A stretch of DNA of 64,000 bases from Macrosoma leucophasiata (GCA_036365455.1 JAWQUS010000027.1:10372001-10436000), one strand, 5' to 3'. Counted from the stretch's first letter, positions 1 to 11,770 are shown. The notes: a model not told the origin generated them from the sequence alone. Translations and numbers: made by a program.

Positions 1-1285
1 TCAGCTTGCCAGTATTAAAAGTCAAGTCAAGAGTCTAGGTGCGTCTAAAAGGTGGTATACCTACTAATATAGTTAAATTAAAAAAAAATTGAAAACCTTA
101 TACAAAACTGCAAACATTTTAACATCTCATCTTTTATTTCCTTTAATCTATTCGATTCTCGATTCGAATCAAACTTTCTAATTGTGGGTAGATTAACTAC
201 TAACATTCATAATCATAAGCGTGCGATACCTGTGTTTTAATGATCACGATAGTTCTAGGTATTGTAATGATGTTCGCAAGAAATGGTGTGAATTCGATTT
301 TATGTGGTATGGTAGTGTATGATAGAGTTAAGTGTACATAGTTAAATCTATTAAATTAACATTAAATATTTCAATGCAAAAACCGCAAGATACCTACGCA
401 AGCCTTGTTAAGTTATTTGTCGATGGTTTTATGAATTTTACACACGTTATACCTACTTATTCTACCTAGGTAGGTACTTATTCTACGTCAAAATTAAAAA
501 GTATTTTTCATCTGCTTGAATTGCTCTCCTGAATTTGCTTCGGAATAATTATAATATTTAAATAGACTTTAATTTTAATTTAGCTTACACAATGACTGTT
601 TAAGTTGCCTGTATGTTACGTCGTTTTAATTACAATAATTAAAATGGTGGATTTCGTGTCGGTGCAGCAGTTGTTTGCCGGTATATTGTAAGTACATTGC
701 CCATAAAAGTAAAATTGATTATTTCTTGATACCTATATTATGATCGACAATTTCATGATAGGCCTTATCGTGCATGCCATATTACGTTAACCAGATTACC
801 GAATAAGTATTGTTTACATTTATAGGTATGGAAAAAGACGCAGGTAAGTTACTTATTTATGTTGGACCAATCACGAAGTATTGTCACGGACTTATTATAG
901 GTAGTATCAATAGCATCCTCAATTCGAGCTCGGTACGAATCGCCTTTCACGATTTGAACATACTTCAACAACTTATAGGTACCTACGTAGGTATCTTCAG
1001 ATTTCGCAGACTTCCTCTGCGTGCTATAGGTACCGACACATCCTTATGTGATAAACAAAATACATTACCCTATCCTACACTACACTACCTAACAAATGAA
1101 CGGCTAGACTGTTTGAAAAAACATCAAACTCAACATTTGTTCGATGTGGTGTGGACAAGTTGAGTTTATTTTTACAGACACAAAGAAATCCAAAATCTCA
1201 AAAATTATAAAAATCGGTCCAGTGGTTCTTGAGTGGTAAATGGTTGTTTTCTATATCTATATTTACCTAAATACATTTTTATATA
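1..1285. other. Intergenic/intronic DNA, no gene seen
   Basis: AT-rich sequence with scattered TAGGTA/TACCTA motifs, typical of moth intergenic DNA. The reading frame at 810-1163 has no recognisable domain and no splice signals that would make it an exon, so I treat it as chance. Confidence 0.6.
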
Positions 1286-1286
1286 A

Positions 1287-1457
1287 CTAGCTGTGCCTAC
1301 GATTTCGTCTGCGTAGCGTGATGTTATACCTATAGCCTTCCTCGAATAATGGACTTGATCGGACACTTAAATATTTTTTCAAATCGGTGTAGGTAGTAGT
1401 TCCTGAGATTAGCGCGTGCAAACAAACAAACTTTTCAACTTTATGTTATTAAGCATA
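1287..1457 (-). mobile_element. Helitron-like non-autonomous element, degraded
   Basis: Read on the minus strand, the element ends in CTAG followed by T, preceded by a decayed GC-rich hairpin (GCAGACGAAATCGT-like). The other end carries the ATAAAGTTGAAAAGTTTG-like region shared with the copy at 15337. CTAG at the 3' end with a hairpin just upstream, and insertion between A and T, is the Helitron signature. The family assignment is inference; some annotators may class this sequence as a LINE tail. Confidence 0.4.
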
Positions 1458-1740
1458 GATTACATTTGCGGGAATATTATGAGTAGGTACCTATATTCTT
1501 TTTGATCACAAAAACACGCCAGAAAATAAATTTCAACGAATTTAATCAACATTCAGAATTTACGATAATGCCGGTCTATTTCGAAGATACATTTAAAGAC
1601 AAAAATGTCAGTAGGTGGTACCTACGAAGCGATAAAATACAGCATAATAATATAACTAAATTATGTACCTACCCATTCAATGTAATGTCCCAATAGTTAT
1701 CAATCACTGGTAATGTGTACGTTATCCAAAAAGGTTGTTA

Positions 1741-1805
1741 TAGGGTTCCGTTCCACAAAAGAAAAAATGGAACCCTTGTCGGTCTGTCTGTCCGTCTGAC
1801 CCTTT
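1741..1805 (-). repeat. Fragment of a common moth repeat (GGTTCCGT ... GTCTGTCTG)
   Basis: The sequence around GGTTCCGTTCC and AATGGAACCCTTGTCGG followed by a GTCTGTCTG run is shared, in the opposite orientation, with 52470-52562 and, more diverged, with 8190-8265. All carry a TACGGAACCCTAA-like end next to a GACA-type microsatellite. Confidence 0.5.
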
Positions 1806-1914
1806 TTCTCACTATATACCTACCTATCCTATTGAAATTAATATCAACTACCTATTCTTGGGTATAAAATTTAGAGAGGCTCTATATTCGGCTTATAAGT
1901 CAACGCGATAAGAG

Positions 1915-2260
1915 ATTGTTTTTATATTATTTCGCATTAACTAAATTCTTTAAAAATAAAATATATTTCACAAGCATGTGTTAATGCGAAATAATATAAA
2001 AACAATTATTAAGGGTAAAAGCGACTTCTTTACGATATTCAATAAACTGAAAAGTCTATTATATCGGTTGCCTAACTAGCATAGTTGGTAATAGATGGCG
2101 CTACTGCTACCATAAAGCAATGCAATAGATGTGAAGGAAAGATTTGACAAATCGGGCAGGGCTTCAGTAGCTCAATTGGAAGAGCGGCTGGACTAGATTC
2201 CCAGTAGGTCGCGAGTTCGAGCCTCGTCTGAAGTCAAATTTTTCTTTCCATTTTTCTTTA
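1915..2260 (+). mobile_element. tRNA-like interspersed repeat, copy 1
   Basis: This segment matches the reverse complement of 8991-9350 over about 300 bp. It contains a tRNA-like cloverleaf at 2161-2235 and a T-rich/CTTT tail. A 26-bp perfect inverted repeat (1915-1940 against 1981-2006) sits at its left edge. Because the second copy has the same 60-bp edge block on both sides, the unit may be part of a roughly 299-bp tandem repeat rather than a classical SINE. Confidence 0.6.
2161..2235 (+). pseudogene. tRNA-like sequence (repeat-borne)
   Basis: It folds as a cloverleaf: 7-bp acceptor stem GCTTCAG/CTGAAGT, D-stem GCTC/GAGC, an anticodon stem with one mismatch and 7-base loop CTAGATT (anticodon position AGA), and a T arm GCGAG/CTCGT with loop TTCGAGC. 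Box B (GAGTTCGAGCC) is good. AGA would be a serine anticodon, but the long variable arm of tRNA-Ser is missing. Since the same sequence lies inside a repeat copied at 9065-9139, it is probably a retroposon head or pseudogene and not a working tRNA gene. Confidence 0.6.
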
Positions 2261-2305
2261 GCGATAAGAGATACCTACCTACGACCGTCCATATTATTAT
2301 ACATA

Positions 2306-2402
2306 TTTTTACTGGTGGTAGAGCTCCAGTTACGGAGATCGCGGTCGTAGGCAGTAGGTACCTACGACATTCCTATTTGCCGCTTAATGGTACCTAGTAT
2401 CA
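2306..2402 (+). mobile_element. SINE-like family A, 5' fragment
   Basis: Begins with the family start ACTGGTGGTAGAGCTCCAG and stops after the TTGCCGCTTAATGG block. The 3' two thirds are absent. Confidence 0.65.
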
Positions 2403-2451
2403 AACACCTATGGGCCTATCCAATCCCGTACCTATCCCGATGACACAGAAG

Positions 2452-2746
2452 TATAGAGCAACACCGGAAGGGAGTAGCCATATGCAGGCTTTCCCCTCTG
2501 TCAAAGTACAGGCCCAAATGGGCCTATACCTGTCGCCTAGATGTTTGAATGTGTGCGTGAAATTGTTTCTGTATTTTGTTAAAGTCAAGGTGTGAGTTTC
2601 GTAGTAATAGACGATTTTTGTAGTGTGCGTGTTTGTCGCACGTATTTCCCCCCGCAAAAAATGACATACTCTTTTGCATCGGTAGTACACACTATGGCTA
2701 TTCCCCTTCGGTCCGCCGCGACCGATGGGCCGCGTTGCTTTCTATG
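2452..2746 (+). mobile_element. Non-autonomous DNA transposon (CATAGAGCAAC ends), older copy
   Basis: Homologous along its length to 60571-60837, which has clean ends and an 8-bp target duplication. Here the 5' end reads TATAGAGCAACACCGG and the 3' end GTTGCTTTCTATG, so the terminal inverted repeats have diverged. The flanking 8-mers match only partly. The internal minus-strand frame (2400-2690) has a counterpart in the other copy only because the DNA is repeated; it has no domain. Confidence 0.65.
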
Positions 2747-3122
2747 ACTACAAGTAATGTCTTAAATATCGATCCAAGCATAAATCACGGAAAAAATCCG
2801 ATAACCGTAAGTTTCTTATTAGTTACGTAATTGTGCGGGACCCTCCGCCGCGGGCATCCGACTAGCACTTGGACGGCGTTTTTATTATTGCCGTGTTTTC
2901 GTATCACGAACACAACTAGGCTAAAATAAAAAATCTACCGATGATCGACGGCCGGAGCCCTCTCCTTACGTCATCCTTCCAACTCCATGCCTAATTGATT
3001 TTACATTTGAAATGAAACTTCATATTCCATAAACACCGTTTATAATTTGCGGATAAAAAGTCTATATTGCAATCGTCTGTTTTTGGATAAATAATCATGA
3101 GAATTTTAAATTGAGACTCAAA

Positions 3123-3251
3123 TGGCCGAATACTCAAACGTCACTCAATTTTAAGCAACGCTCAAATGTGCGCTATCTCTATCGTTTGAACGTAAAGACA
3201 GAAGACTTTTAAGTCCCACATAGATTTAAGTGACGTTTGAGTATTTAGCCG
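3123..3251. mobile_element. MITE with TGGCCGAATACTCAAACG ends, copy 1
   Basis: About 129 bp with inverted ends (TGGCCGAATACTCAAACG ... CGTTTGAGTATTTAGCCG). A second copy at 50065-50198 is flanked by TTA on both sides. A 3-bp TWA-type duplication would suit a PIF/Harbinger-type MITE; the flanks of this copy (AAA and AAT) do not confirm it. It has no coding capacity. Confidence 0.6.
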
Positions 3252-3355
3252 AATGCCAGATAAATAAAATGTGTAGGTATGATCGAACTGAGAAAGGAAG
3301 GAAAACTCTATCACGGTGTAGTAGCAGACTCCTTCTACTGGTAGAACTACTTACT

Positions 3356-3632
3356 ACACCGTGGCAGAGTTCCAGAGACAGAGCTTGAGGATGTAGGCAC
3401 TTGGGCACTATCATACTACTTAATCTAGGTAGGTATCTCCCCCCAAATTGAACCTAGTATTAGCACTATCGTTTTTCGGTTAGATGGTAATGTACTTATG
3501 GAAAGTAGGGAACCTACCTACCTAATACCTGCATTCCGGTTTTAGTGTTGATGTCAATAGATAGGCCGCAGTATTCACTTACCATTAATGTGAACTGCAC
3601 GCTTATTTGCCACCACTATAACATAAAAAACC
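3356..3632 (+). mobile_element. SINE-like family A, diverged full-length copy
   Basis: The order of family blocks is kept: GGCAGAGTTCCAGAGACAGAG head, GCACTATCG, GTTAGATGGTAATGTAC, GTGAACTGCACGC, TTTGCCACC and an A-rich end (CATAAAAAA). It has many substitutions and TAGGTA-type insertions. Confidence 0.5.
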
Positions 3633-3635
3633 TTG

Positions 3636-3725
3636 CCTCTGGTAGAGCTCCACACGTCTATGTAGGTACCATCGCCATATTATCTGACGCTGGTAGAGTT
3701 CTAGAAGGTATTTTGGAACAGAGTC
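3636..3725 (+). mobile_element. SINE-like family A, second head fragment
   Basis: CTCTGGTAGAGCTCCACACG begins immediately after the A-rich end of the preceding copy, giving a head-to-tail arrangement. Only the first third is recognisable. Confidence 0.4.
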
Positions 3726-4407
3726 AGACTGGGCTGGAAAAGCCCGGGTTTTTTTTGCTCCTCCTGTATATTTATACAAGAGGAGTAAGTAGGTATTGTT
3801 GTGGAAGACTTGACAGAAGTCCTCGCGTACGGTTTACGGGCGATTTAAGTCAATATCAAGATGAAAGGTGAGTATAGAGTGGATTAGGTAGGTATGTAGT
3901 ATTTTGAGTTCAGGCGTAGGTATATGTATGTGATGATATTTCACGTATTATTGAACTGCTAGGTAGCTCGGTGGCTTCTAAATCCTTACACGCCCAGGAT
4001 TTAATATAGATGCTTGCTGCAAGTCCCACGAGCCAGATCTGTAGAGGGGAGCGAGTAGGCTGGGGCCAGGCTGGCAAATGCCACCTCGACCGACACAGTC
4101 AACTGAACAATGGCGGCCAAACCATTCCAATAAGATGGTACCTAGTTAAATGCGATGAATAAAGCAGTAGGTAGGTAGGTATCCCGCGATAAAAACAGCA
4201 GTCATGGCATTCGTCAATCAGCTTAGGAAGTGGCGATTCGGGCATATTCTCCTCTAAACAACAGACAATCCTGTTGTGAGCATTTTTGGGGAAGGCTTTT
4301 TTGTCCAGCTGTGGACGTGTTTCGGCTGAAGAGATAATGATGAAACGGTAGTATTGTGAGCTATCGTGTAATTTCTGATACAGAGAATAGGAAGGAACAT
4401 GATGTTG

Positions 4408-4703
4408 TACTGGTGTCAGAGCTCCAGTGACGGAGCTCGCGGGCGTAGGCACTACCGCATTACCTAATTTAGGTAGGTACTTGCCGCTAAATGGTAGTGT
4501 TCAGCACTATCGCGTTCCGGTCAGGTGGTAATGTAAGGCCCTGTTATTTCCGGCACAGAGGCATAACACCTTAGGCCTCAGGACTGGTAACGCATTTGCA
4601 TTTTGACCTCTGGTCTTTGTGTAGGTGTCTGTCTAAAGGCTGCAGTCATCACTTAACATCAATGTGAACTGCATGCTTGTTTGCCACTTCGATGACATTA
4701 AAA
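4408..4703 (+). mobile_element. SINE-like family A, near-complete copy
   Basis: Runs from ACTGGTGTCAGAGCTCCAGTG through GTTCCGGTCAGGTGGTAATG, CACCTTAGGCCTCAGG, the GGCTGCAGTCATCACTTAAC block and TGCTTGTTTGCCAC, to an A-rich tail (ATTAAAAAAG). The fixed 5' end and A-rich 3' end fit a short retroposon. A Pol III box B is not obvious, so the source RNA is unknown. Confidence 0.7.
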
Positions 4704-4959
4704 AAGAAAAGGTAGGTAGGTACCTGAGATAAGTACATAGGTACCTACCTACTCAGCAAGGTTTTCGCTTGCAGGAACTCAAAAAATATGCATGCAATTC
4801 TGCTCTCTTCGAGTGTGCAAATAGGTAGTTATATCTACCTAGGTAATTACATAGATATCAAATTGTGTTTCCTTTCTAATAATTTACCTAATTGACTATT
4901 TTCCATAAGTAGGTACACACAGGAAATGGACCTACATTAAATTTAACCGTGATGTTAAA

Positions 4960-7480
4960 TAGGTACCAATTTCCGGTTTGCTCAGTTATTTTTTTATCAT
5001 AGCTGACAAAGACGTATGCTAGACGTTGATCCGATTAGTGTAAAACAAAACTCACAAGGTTTCTTTATCCAACAACTTATAGGTTTAAGTAAATAAATAT
5101 GAACATAGTAGACTCTAATACTACACGTATTAGGCTTAGACAATATTATTATATCATCCATATCAAGTTACTCGTAAACGAATACGTTACTTACGTTATT
5201 CCAAATACTATGATGAACTTGTACGGCTTCATAACATTATATTTTGGCACAAAGAGCCGTGAAATTAATCTCGAAAACGTTAGCACACTAAACTTTTCAC
5301 TACACAAATGTAACTGTTATTTTTTAACTCAAATTACGTAGGTACTTATAAACACAGATTTAATTATGAACTGCCACGATTTACAACTTCTTTCACAGGT
5401 AAAGAACGAGAAATAATTATTTTAAAAACACTTGATTGAATAAAAAGTTGTGTCCGTTTCATGAACCGGCAATAGGGCTTCGAACGGGCGCGGGGCTGAG
5501 CGCGCAAGCGGATGTGCGCAGGGAGCTGCCGACTGTTGCGCTTGCCGCGCCCCGAGTGATGCCCAACTATCGATTGTTTGTTCTATCGATAGAGCGTTGT
5601 TGAATGAAGGAATGAACTGTTGAAAGTAAGCTTTACCCAGCTTTCAATAAAATGATCATGTCTTAGAATTGTTCAGTACAGTTATTATTTATCTGTATTA
5701 ATAATTATCTAATATTATTTTTTTTATTGTATTAACTTTAAATAAATACAATTGTTAGGTAACTTATTTATTTATTTTTGTAACATCACAGTTGATTTTC
5801 AAAAAAATAAAAATGTGAGTGAAACTTATGTAAGTACACTTTGTATGCATCTCATGTAAGGTGTTAAATTTTAATCTTAAACCGAAAATTGCACTGAATA
5901 TTAATTATTAGAAGTACTTGAAATAAAACAGCAGAGCATCCATTTCTGCTGCTCTACCAACCAACAATATCAAAAATGCAACTATACATTTTGATAAAAA
6001 TTTTATTTAATTTCAGAAGCGCAAAGCTGTAGGTTATTTTTAAAAGAAACTATTATTAATTGAAATAATAATAATATCTATATATATTTAAATTCATTCT
6101 CGATACGATTTTATTATTTATCGACAAGCAATATCGATTGTAAATCTACTCACAACATGACTCACCTCGCGTCTCAACGCCAACAACAAAACACAACGGA
6201 ATAGTAAAAAGTCATAAGTGACCCGTTGCCGACTCTACAAAAACGCTTTACTTCACCTGAGGACCAAACTTTAGCACAAAAAATGTACACAAAGCGGTTG
6301 GCGTTTACGACAAGTCGTAATTCGTGAATGCCGTGGAACAATGAACTTGCATTGGCGAACTAGACCAAACAGCGCGAGGTAAGACTTCTATAAAGAACAT
6401 GGTGGTTCAAATAAAGAATTGTTCTTTTGTTGATTTTAAGTAAGATGTAGGACGATCGCCTACGCACATATTCGTGACATTTATTAATTTAGTATATTAT
6501 AGCTAGAGTAATTAATCTTACATAATATTCCCTTAGTTATCTTTTTGGAAATAAAAGCAGTTTAACTGTTCTTTCGAAATTCTTGGTTTTCTACTTATTT
6601 CTTACACATGTAGTAACTTATGCAAGAGTGCAAGAATATCTTAAGCTAAACACAATAATTATATAGAATTATTATTAAGTACACGTAAATAAGTATGTAC
6701 GTTCATCATGAAGATTTAGGTGTGTTCAAGTATTATTTTTGAATCAACAGTAGTATTTTTCCGGGACGAATGCGAATGAAATGTACATATTATTATGTGA
6801 GATAAGCATTTGTTGCCCAGAGAATTAAATGTAAGTCTCAAATTGACTCAAAGGCTAAAAGCGTTATTATAAACTTATAAAAAGGCGCATTAAACCACGT
6901 TTACACCGCACTTGCGTAGCAACACTACATGAGTTCCACTTCATGATTTTAACCAGAATAGCAATCATCGTTCCGAGTAAAAAAACTACAGGTATAATCG
7001 CATGATGCCTCACGTTTTAACTACGTTTACACCGTAGCCGTAGCTCATCCACGGTTTATTAACGCAAAAAATCATTTGAGAATATAATATACGAGCTAAC
7101 TATTTTTTGTCAAATAAAGTGAAGATAAAGCCGGACAGTATGATTTGAAGGCCAAGAAACTGCGCATTGTAGTAACAATTGTATGAAATATACATAATTT
7201 TAATTATAAGGAAAACAGCTGAATGCATGATGGTTACGTAGTTTTATACAACTTTAAAAAAAAAGCAATTAATCACCTAATTTTTTGTGAGTGCCAATTT
7301 TTATCAGAATTTTCGGAATAACACAAGTAAGTGAAACATTTTTCCCCAGTTCTATATATTACTGATATTACTTTGGGCTCGATTAATTTATTCTGAGTTA
7401 TTAAATATAAACAATGAACATATAATTTTAAATATTGTGTTTTTGTTATTATTATATTTTATTTATATGAAATAATCTGA
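4960..7480. other. Unannotated stretch with one GC-rich patch
   Basis: Mostly AT-rich with no exon-like frame; the frame at 5099-5341 has no domain or splice context. About 5475-5600 is strikingly GC-rich for this window and is listed separately. Two diverged ACGTTTACACCG segments (about 6898 and 7024) hint at a short repeat. Confidence 0.5.
5475..5600. promoter_or_regulatory. GC-rich patch with TATCGATA, possible promoter or enhancer
   Basis: About 95 bp rich in GCGC-type dinucleotides in otherwise AT-rich DNA, followed at 5584-5591 by a perfect TATCGATA. This is the DRE core bound by DREF in Drosophila; a BEAF-type insulator protein is another possible reader. ATCGAT also occurs just upstream. 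No coding exon is visible next to it, so the role is a guess. Confidence 0.2.
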
Positions 7481-7486
7481 GCGTTA

Positions 7487-7800
7487 AATGTGTAAGTAAG
7501 CAAATGTAACTACTAAAACGGCCAATATAAAAGACTTCAACGATACTAGTACATTATCCAACAAAAAATAATGCACATCGACCTTAGGAAGAGACGTCGA
7601 TTAATTTCGTATCTGTAGAGCGTTATTTCTTTCGCACCTTACCTATTTGACGTTTGTCGACCATTTTGATCAAGTTTTGACCAATACCGGACTGCGGATG
7701 CTTACATAGGCCGTGTGTAGCAGAGATAACGCTCTACAAAGCCGATTGTCACTTCTTTCATAGGCTCGATGTGCATTATTTCTTGATGAGAACTGTATAT
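7487..7800. repeat. Inverted-end repeat (ATAATGCACATCGA family), copy 1
   Basis: The core at 7550-7797 has inverted ends of about 30 bp: TACATTATCCAACAAAAAAT at the left against a right end reading TGTGCATTATTTCTTGATGA. It is homologous to 58486-58739. The core could be a Tc1/mariner-type MITE with TA duplications, but similarity to the second copy also continues about 60 bp to the left (GTAAGTAAGCAAATGTAAC), so the true boundaries are uncertain. Confidence 0.55.
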
Positions 7801-7984
7801 TAATAGACACTTACTTTTTTAAGAATATAAAGGAAGCGCATATTAATTAATTTAATAAGCAATAAAACACAGACACAACAATAACCTATTAATCATTATT
7901 TCTATATTTATGTTTGAGGTTTATTTTTATCATTAGCATTCGATTGTTAAATTATTATACAGCATTCTAAAAATATAAAAACCG

Positions 7985-8265
7985 GCCAAATGCGTTTTAG
8001 GTTTCGTATTTTAGTACTCTTTGTAAGTTAATCGTGTACTACTCATAAAGTTGTTGCATATTTAAAAAAAATGCATCCCCAGTTCACGTATAACAGAGAT
8101 ACCTACTATAAAACAAAATATATTTTGAGCTTTAAATTGCATGACTTTTTCCGCATACCTAATATGTATATACTCGAGTCCCGAGAATAGCTGCTGAAAG
8201 ACGGACGGGCGCATATGGAGAAACTATAAGAGTTCTTTGTAGACTACGGAACCCTAAAAAAATAT
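7985..8265 (+). repeat. Diverged interspersed repeat ending in ACGGAACCCTAA
   Basis: Ends GACTACGGAACCCTAAAAAAA and contains a GACGGACGGGCG run. The same end motif occurs at 52549-52562 and 55620-55632. It is probably a decayed retroposon; no coding remains. Confidence 0.4.
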
Positions 8266-8417
8266 AGAACAGATCAATATTCAAACTGAGACATGGTTTG
8301 AGTACAGAAGTATATTACATCAATGTCAGATAACTATCAATTTAAATACAATTTAACTGTCAAGATGGAGATCTAAGTACATACAACTTACCTGATTTGA
8401 TGTAATTAAGTCCTAAC

Positions 8418-8589
8418 CTAATAGGACGAGTTCTGTCTGATGGTTGGATCAGAAGTCTTAGGAATCGGCGTGCATGTATGAAGAGAATGATGAAAGTAGA
8501 CGAGGCACGAGAGGTTTGTCAGAACCGGGATATCTGGCGCTCTACACTCTCTGCCTACCCCGTTAGGGACCTGGCGTGAAGATACATAC
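8418..8589 (+). mobile_element. 5'-truncated LINE insertion (3' end only)
   Basis: 172 bp matching the last part of the LINE at 35110-36303, including the end of its reading frame (CTCTACACTCTCTGCC, ACCCCGTTAGGGACC, TGGCGTGAAGATAC). It is flanked by a perfect 10-bp duplication AAGTCCTAAC at 8408-8417 and 8590-8599. Severe 5' truncation with a 10-bp duplication is the standard product of target-primed reverse transcription. Confidence 0.85.
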
Positions 8590-8990
8590 AAGTCCTAACT
8601 TAGTAATAATATACCCATAAAATTCTTAGCATAATATACAAGTAAAATGCTCGATTCCTTTTTAATTAACCTTCAATTACAAGAATACACCGTCACCATT
8701 ACCAAGCCCAAAGCTGCCCTGCCCACACGTCGAGTTACTGCATACAGGATGTCAGTACTTCCCTCGTATGTAGGCTGTATCGACATTCATAACATTGAAT
8801 CTGTTCTCCCATATTGCCATTGGACAAAGATTTTGTTTTGAATTCGTTCATATGCATTTCTTGATAATAAAAATATATTATTTTAAGTATGATCTACTTC
8901 AAGATAATATTTTTGCAGTTTACTCCATAACAAACGATTTTAGTTACATTGCCCGGTACGGAAATTTTATGAGAAGTAAAATCAAGTGAA

Positions 8991-9350
8991 TGTTTTATAT
9001 TATTTCGCATTAACACATGCCTGTGAAATATATTTTATTTAAAGAAAAATGTAAAGAAAAATTTGACTTCAGGCGAGACTCGAACTCGCGGCCTACTGGG
9101 AATCTAGTCCAGCCGCTCTTCCAATTGAGCTACTGAAGTCCTGCCCGATTTGTCAAATCTTTCCTTCACATTTATTGCATTGCTTTATGGCAGCGCCATC
9201 TATTGCCAACTATGCTAGTTAGGCAACCGATATAATGGACTTTGCAGTTTATTGAATATCGTAAAGAAGTCGCTTTTACCCTTAATAATTGTTTTATATT
9301 ATTTCGCATTAACATATGCTTGTGAAATATATTTTATTTAAAGAAAAATG
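8991..9350 (-). mobile_element. tRNA-like interspersed repeat, copy 2 (opposite orientation)
   Basis: Same unit as 1915-2260, in reverse orientation. A 60-bp block beginning TGTTTTATATTATTTCGC is present at both edges (8991-9051 and 9290-9350) in direct orientation, 299 bp apart. That points to a tandem unit or to recombination between copies. The tRNA-like part lies at 9065-9139. Confidence 0.65.
9065..9139 (-). pseudogene. tRNA-like sequence (repeat-borne), copy 2
   Basis: Nearly identical to 2161-2235 on the opposite strand, with the same stems, T-loop TTCGAGT and anticodon-loop sequence. It is read as a repeat head, for the reasons given for copy 1. Confidence 0.6.
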
Positions 9351-9570
9351 GAACGATGGATGGAAGAAAAATGGACGTTGCCAATCACATTTCGTACATC
9401 GGGATCGATGGTGGTTGGAGAAGAAAGGAAAATGATGAGGATATTTTTAATCGGAAGCGGGAATCTATATGAGTCATTTAGCTACCTACCTCTACGTAGA
9501 TGGTGAATGCTGCATGCACGCACATCCATAATGTGTCGCCACTTGCTACCCCTACTAATTTATTATTTTT

Positions 9571-9692
9571 TTGTCTCTGTGATAGTTATTTTGGGGTCAT
9601 AGGTAGGTACATTGCGTGTACAATACCATCTGCCCAGAACAAAATCGATAGTGCTGAACACTATAATTTGGCAGCAGAGAGGTACCTAGATT
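9571..9692 (-). mobile_element. SINE-like family A, internal fragment
   Basis: Contains the CTCTGTGATAGTTATT, GATAGTGCTGAACACTA and TTGGCAGCAGA blocks in reverse orientation. Both ends of the family are missing. Confidence 0.5.
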
Positions 9693-9699
9693 AGGTAGG

Positions 9700-11770
9700 T
9701 ACATAATAGGTTATTTTGTTTCCTTTTTTAGAAAATTTAAACACTATTTCGTCTACTAGTCAGCCCCGTGTCCTTCAATAGTCGAGTAATATCATGGTTT
9801 TAGAATTATACCGCTTGAGTGTCGTCACGGCTCGCGACGGATCGCTGCGTGACCGCAACGACTCAATTTTTTGTAACTATAGAAGCAAACTGGCTTGCAG
9901 TTCACTTTGAATTTAAGTAAATACTTACTGAAGTTTAAAGACAAAAAAGAGGCCACAGTATATGAACGCGCCAAGGTTTAATGCGTGTTTTTTCGTATTC
10001 TAACGTAAGAATTATATTATAATCCTAGAATTTGTGCTTGTAGGGGTTCATAGCGATTTTTGGTAGAGTTTATTTGATACGAACTGCATGGCATCGTTAA
10101 ACACTTTGAATGTGTATGTATCTACAGTCTAGTCTGACATTAGAAACAGCTGAGCGGTCGTATTAAGACAACTTATTGTAAGAACGGCTATACACGACCC
10201 TTAAATCAGACGCGATATCGGGGCAGTGGTGGGGAGGACCCTAGATCGTACCTACTTACCCTAAATCGCCTTGTACCAGAATTGTATCGATTCTCCAGCG
10301 ACCATCCCCACCACAACTCCCGATATCGCCTCTAGATTTTGGTATAGTGTGAAGGCTGTTTAAACCTAAATCACCTTTGAGTCGCTAATGCTTTGTCTCG
10401 TTTTTATGGTTTCGTAGCGCGTAACAAAAGGAAAAAAGCGTGTAAAACAAAGGAACCGTTATACTTACCTAGGAATAACGGTTCTCTTATACCTATTTAA
10501 TAAAATTATAGTTCAGTATTTTACACACTTTCTTGTCCGTCTGTTAAGACTATTTTCTCAGAAGGTTATGTGGTCGATGGTGTGGAGGTATGCACCAAAT
10601 ACCTATACCTAATGTAGTTACATGTCTGAATTCAATAAGGGTTTTGAGCAAAATCAAACTAGGTACCTACTTATTTACACAAAATTTGATAAGACGAGGG
10701 TAGTATAGTGTAGTACCTAGTTAAATGTGTAACATGGAAAATTTCAATTATACGGAACTCTCTTCGTAAGTCCGATTCGTACTTAGCCGCTTTTTTCATA
10801 CCATTGAGGTATTATAGCGGTATTATCACAGTATTACAATATTTAGGTACAATACTTCAGCTAAGTTCAGTGTTTATACGAACGGGTCGAACTGTCAGAC
10901 AAACAAATGAAACAAATCTTTAACAGATTATAAATTGAATCCCATTAGGACGTCCAAGACCTGTAAAAAATAATTTCGGGATCCACCAGAGCTGCAGTGC
11001 TAATAATAGTAATACAGGGTTAGTTACCAGCATTACCGACTAGGTATGTAGGTATTTATCGAGAGAATCGGTTGAATTCGAGAATGAATTAAAACTCATT
11101 TGATTAGATTTGTGTATAATTATTAGATATTCATGTGGAGAGTAATGCCATTGCGTAGAGTTCTAAATCGTAGTTTATTATTTAGTCGGATAGGTAAAAC
11201 ATATTTTAATGATTATTGCTTATACTGACTACATCTATGCATGTCTTGTGAACGTGGTAGTTTATTAAAATAAATATCTTATGAGCATTGCATTATGTTT
11301 ACATTGTAAGCACTCGTTTTTTCTTCCAAATGATGTAGTGTAGAGTATGAACTTCGAATGATACCAGTACTGCCATCTAGTGTCGGATAGACGCATTATT
11401 TACTTTAGCAAGTTCTCACGGCGCGATTTCTTTGAGTCATCTACGCAATGAGTTACTAGATGGCACTTCAAAGGAATATAGAGAAATAACATTTGTACAA
11501 TCTATTGTTTGAACCCTTTAGTTATTATGGTTTATTTAAGCATCTGTAATACATTTTTATGCTTTTAAAATTTGTCTCACGCACTATATTTTGTTTATAT
11601 CACTTTGGAATGAAGACAGTTTTTTATTCTATTAGAAAGAGGGCGCTATGGTTTGTGAAACTGGAATTAAATGTTTGTATTTTGAAAGACAAAGGACTAA
11701 TTGGATGTACCTACTGGGCCATGGTTAATCGCACTGCAGTTGAAAAGTGAATTTATTGATAGCTTATATC
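9700..11770. other. Unannotated stretch
   Basis: No exon-like frame. Apart from the inverted repeat at 10211-10329 I see only AT-rich DNA with TAGGTACC motifs. Around 11340-11480 there are two 'CATCTAGT/ACTAGATG' segments that may bound a small decayed MITE, but the arms are too short to call. Confidence 0.5.
10211..10329. repeat. Imperfect inverted repeat, GC-rich arms
   Basis: The left arm (GCGATATCGGGGCAGTGGTG, continuing GGGAGG) pairs with the right arm at 10302-10329 (ends CCCGATATCGC) with a few mismatches and about 63 bp between. It could be a small MITE or a structured RNA stem; there is no second copy in the window. Confidence 0.5.

Noticed and set aside
810..1163. 117-residue frame
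   Set aside because: Composition is not protein-like and it contains the TAGGTACC background motifs; no domain.
2161..2235. Functional tRNA gene
   Set aside because: The cloverleaf is fair, but the anticodon (AGA, Ser) conflicts with the short variable arm, and the sequence is part of a repeated unit seen again at 9065.
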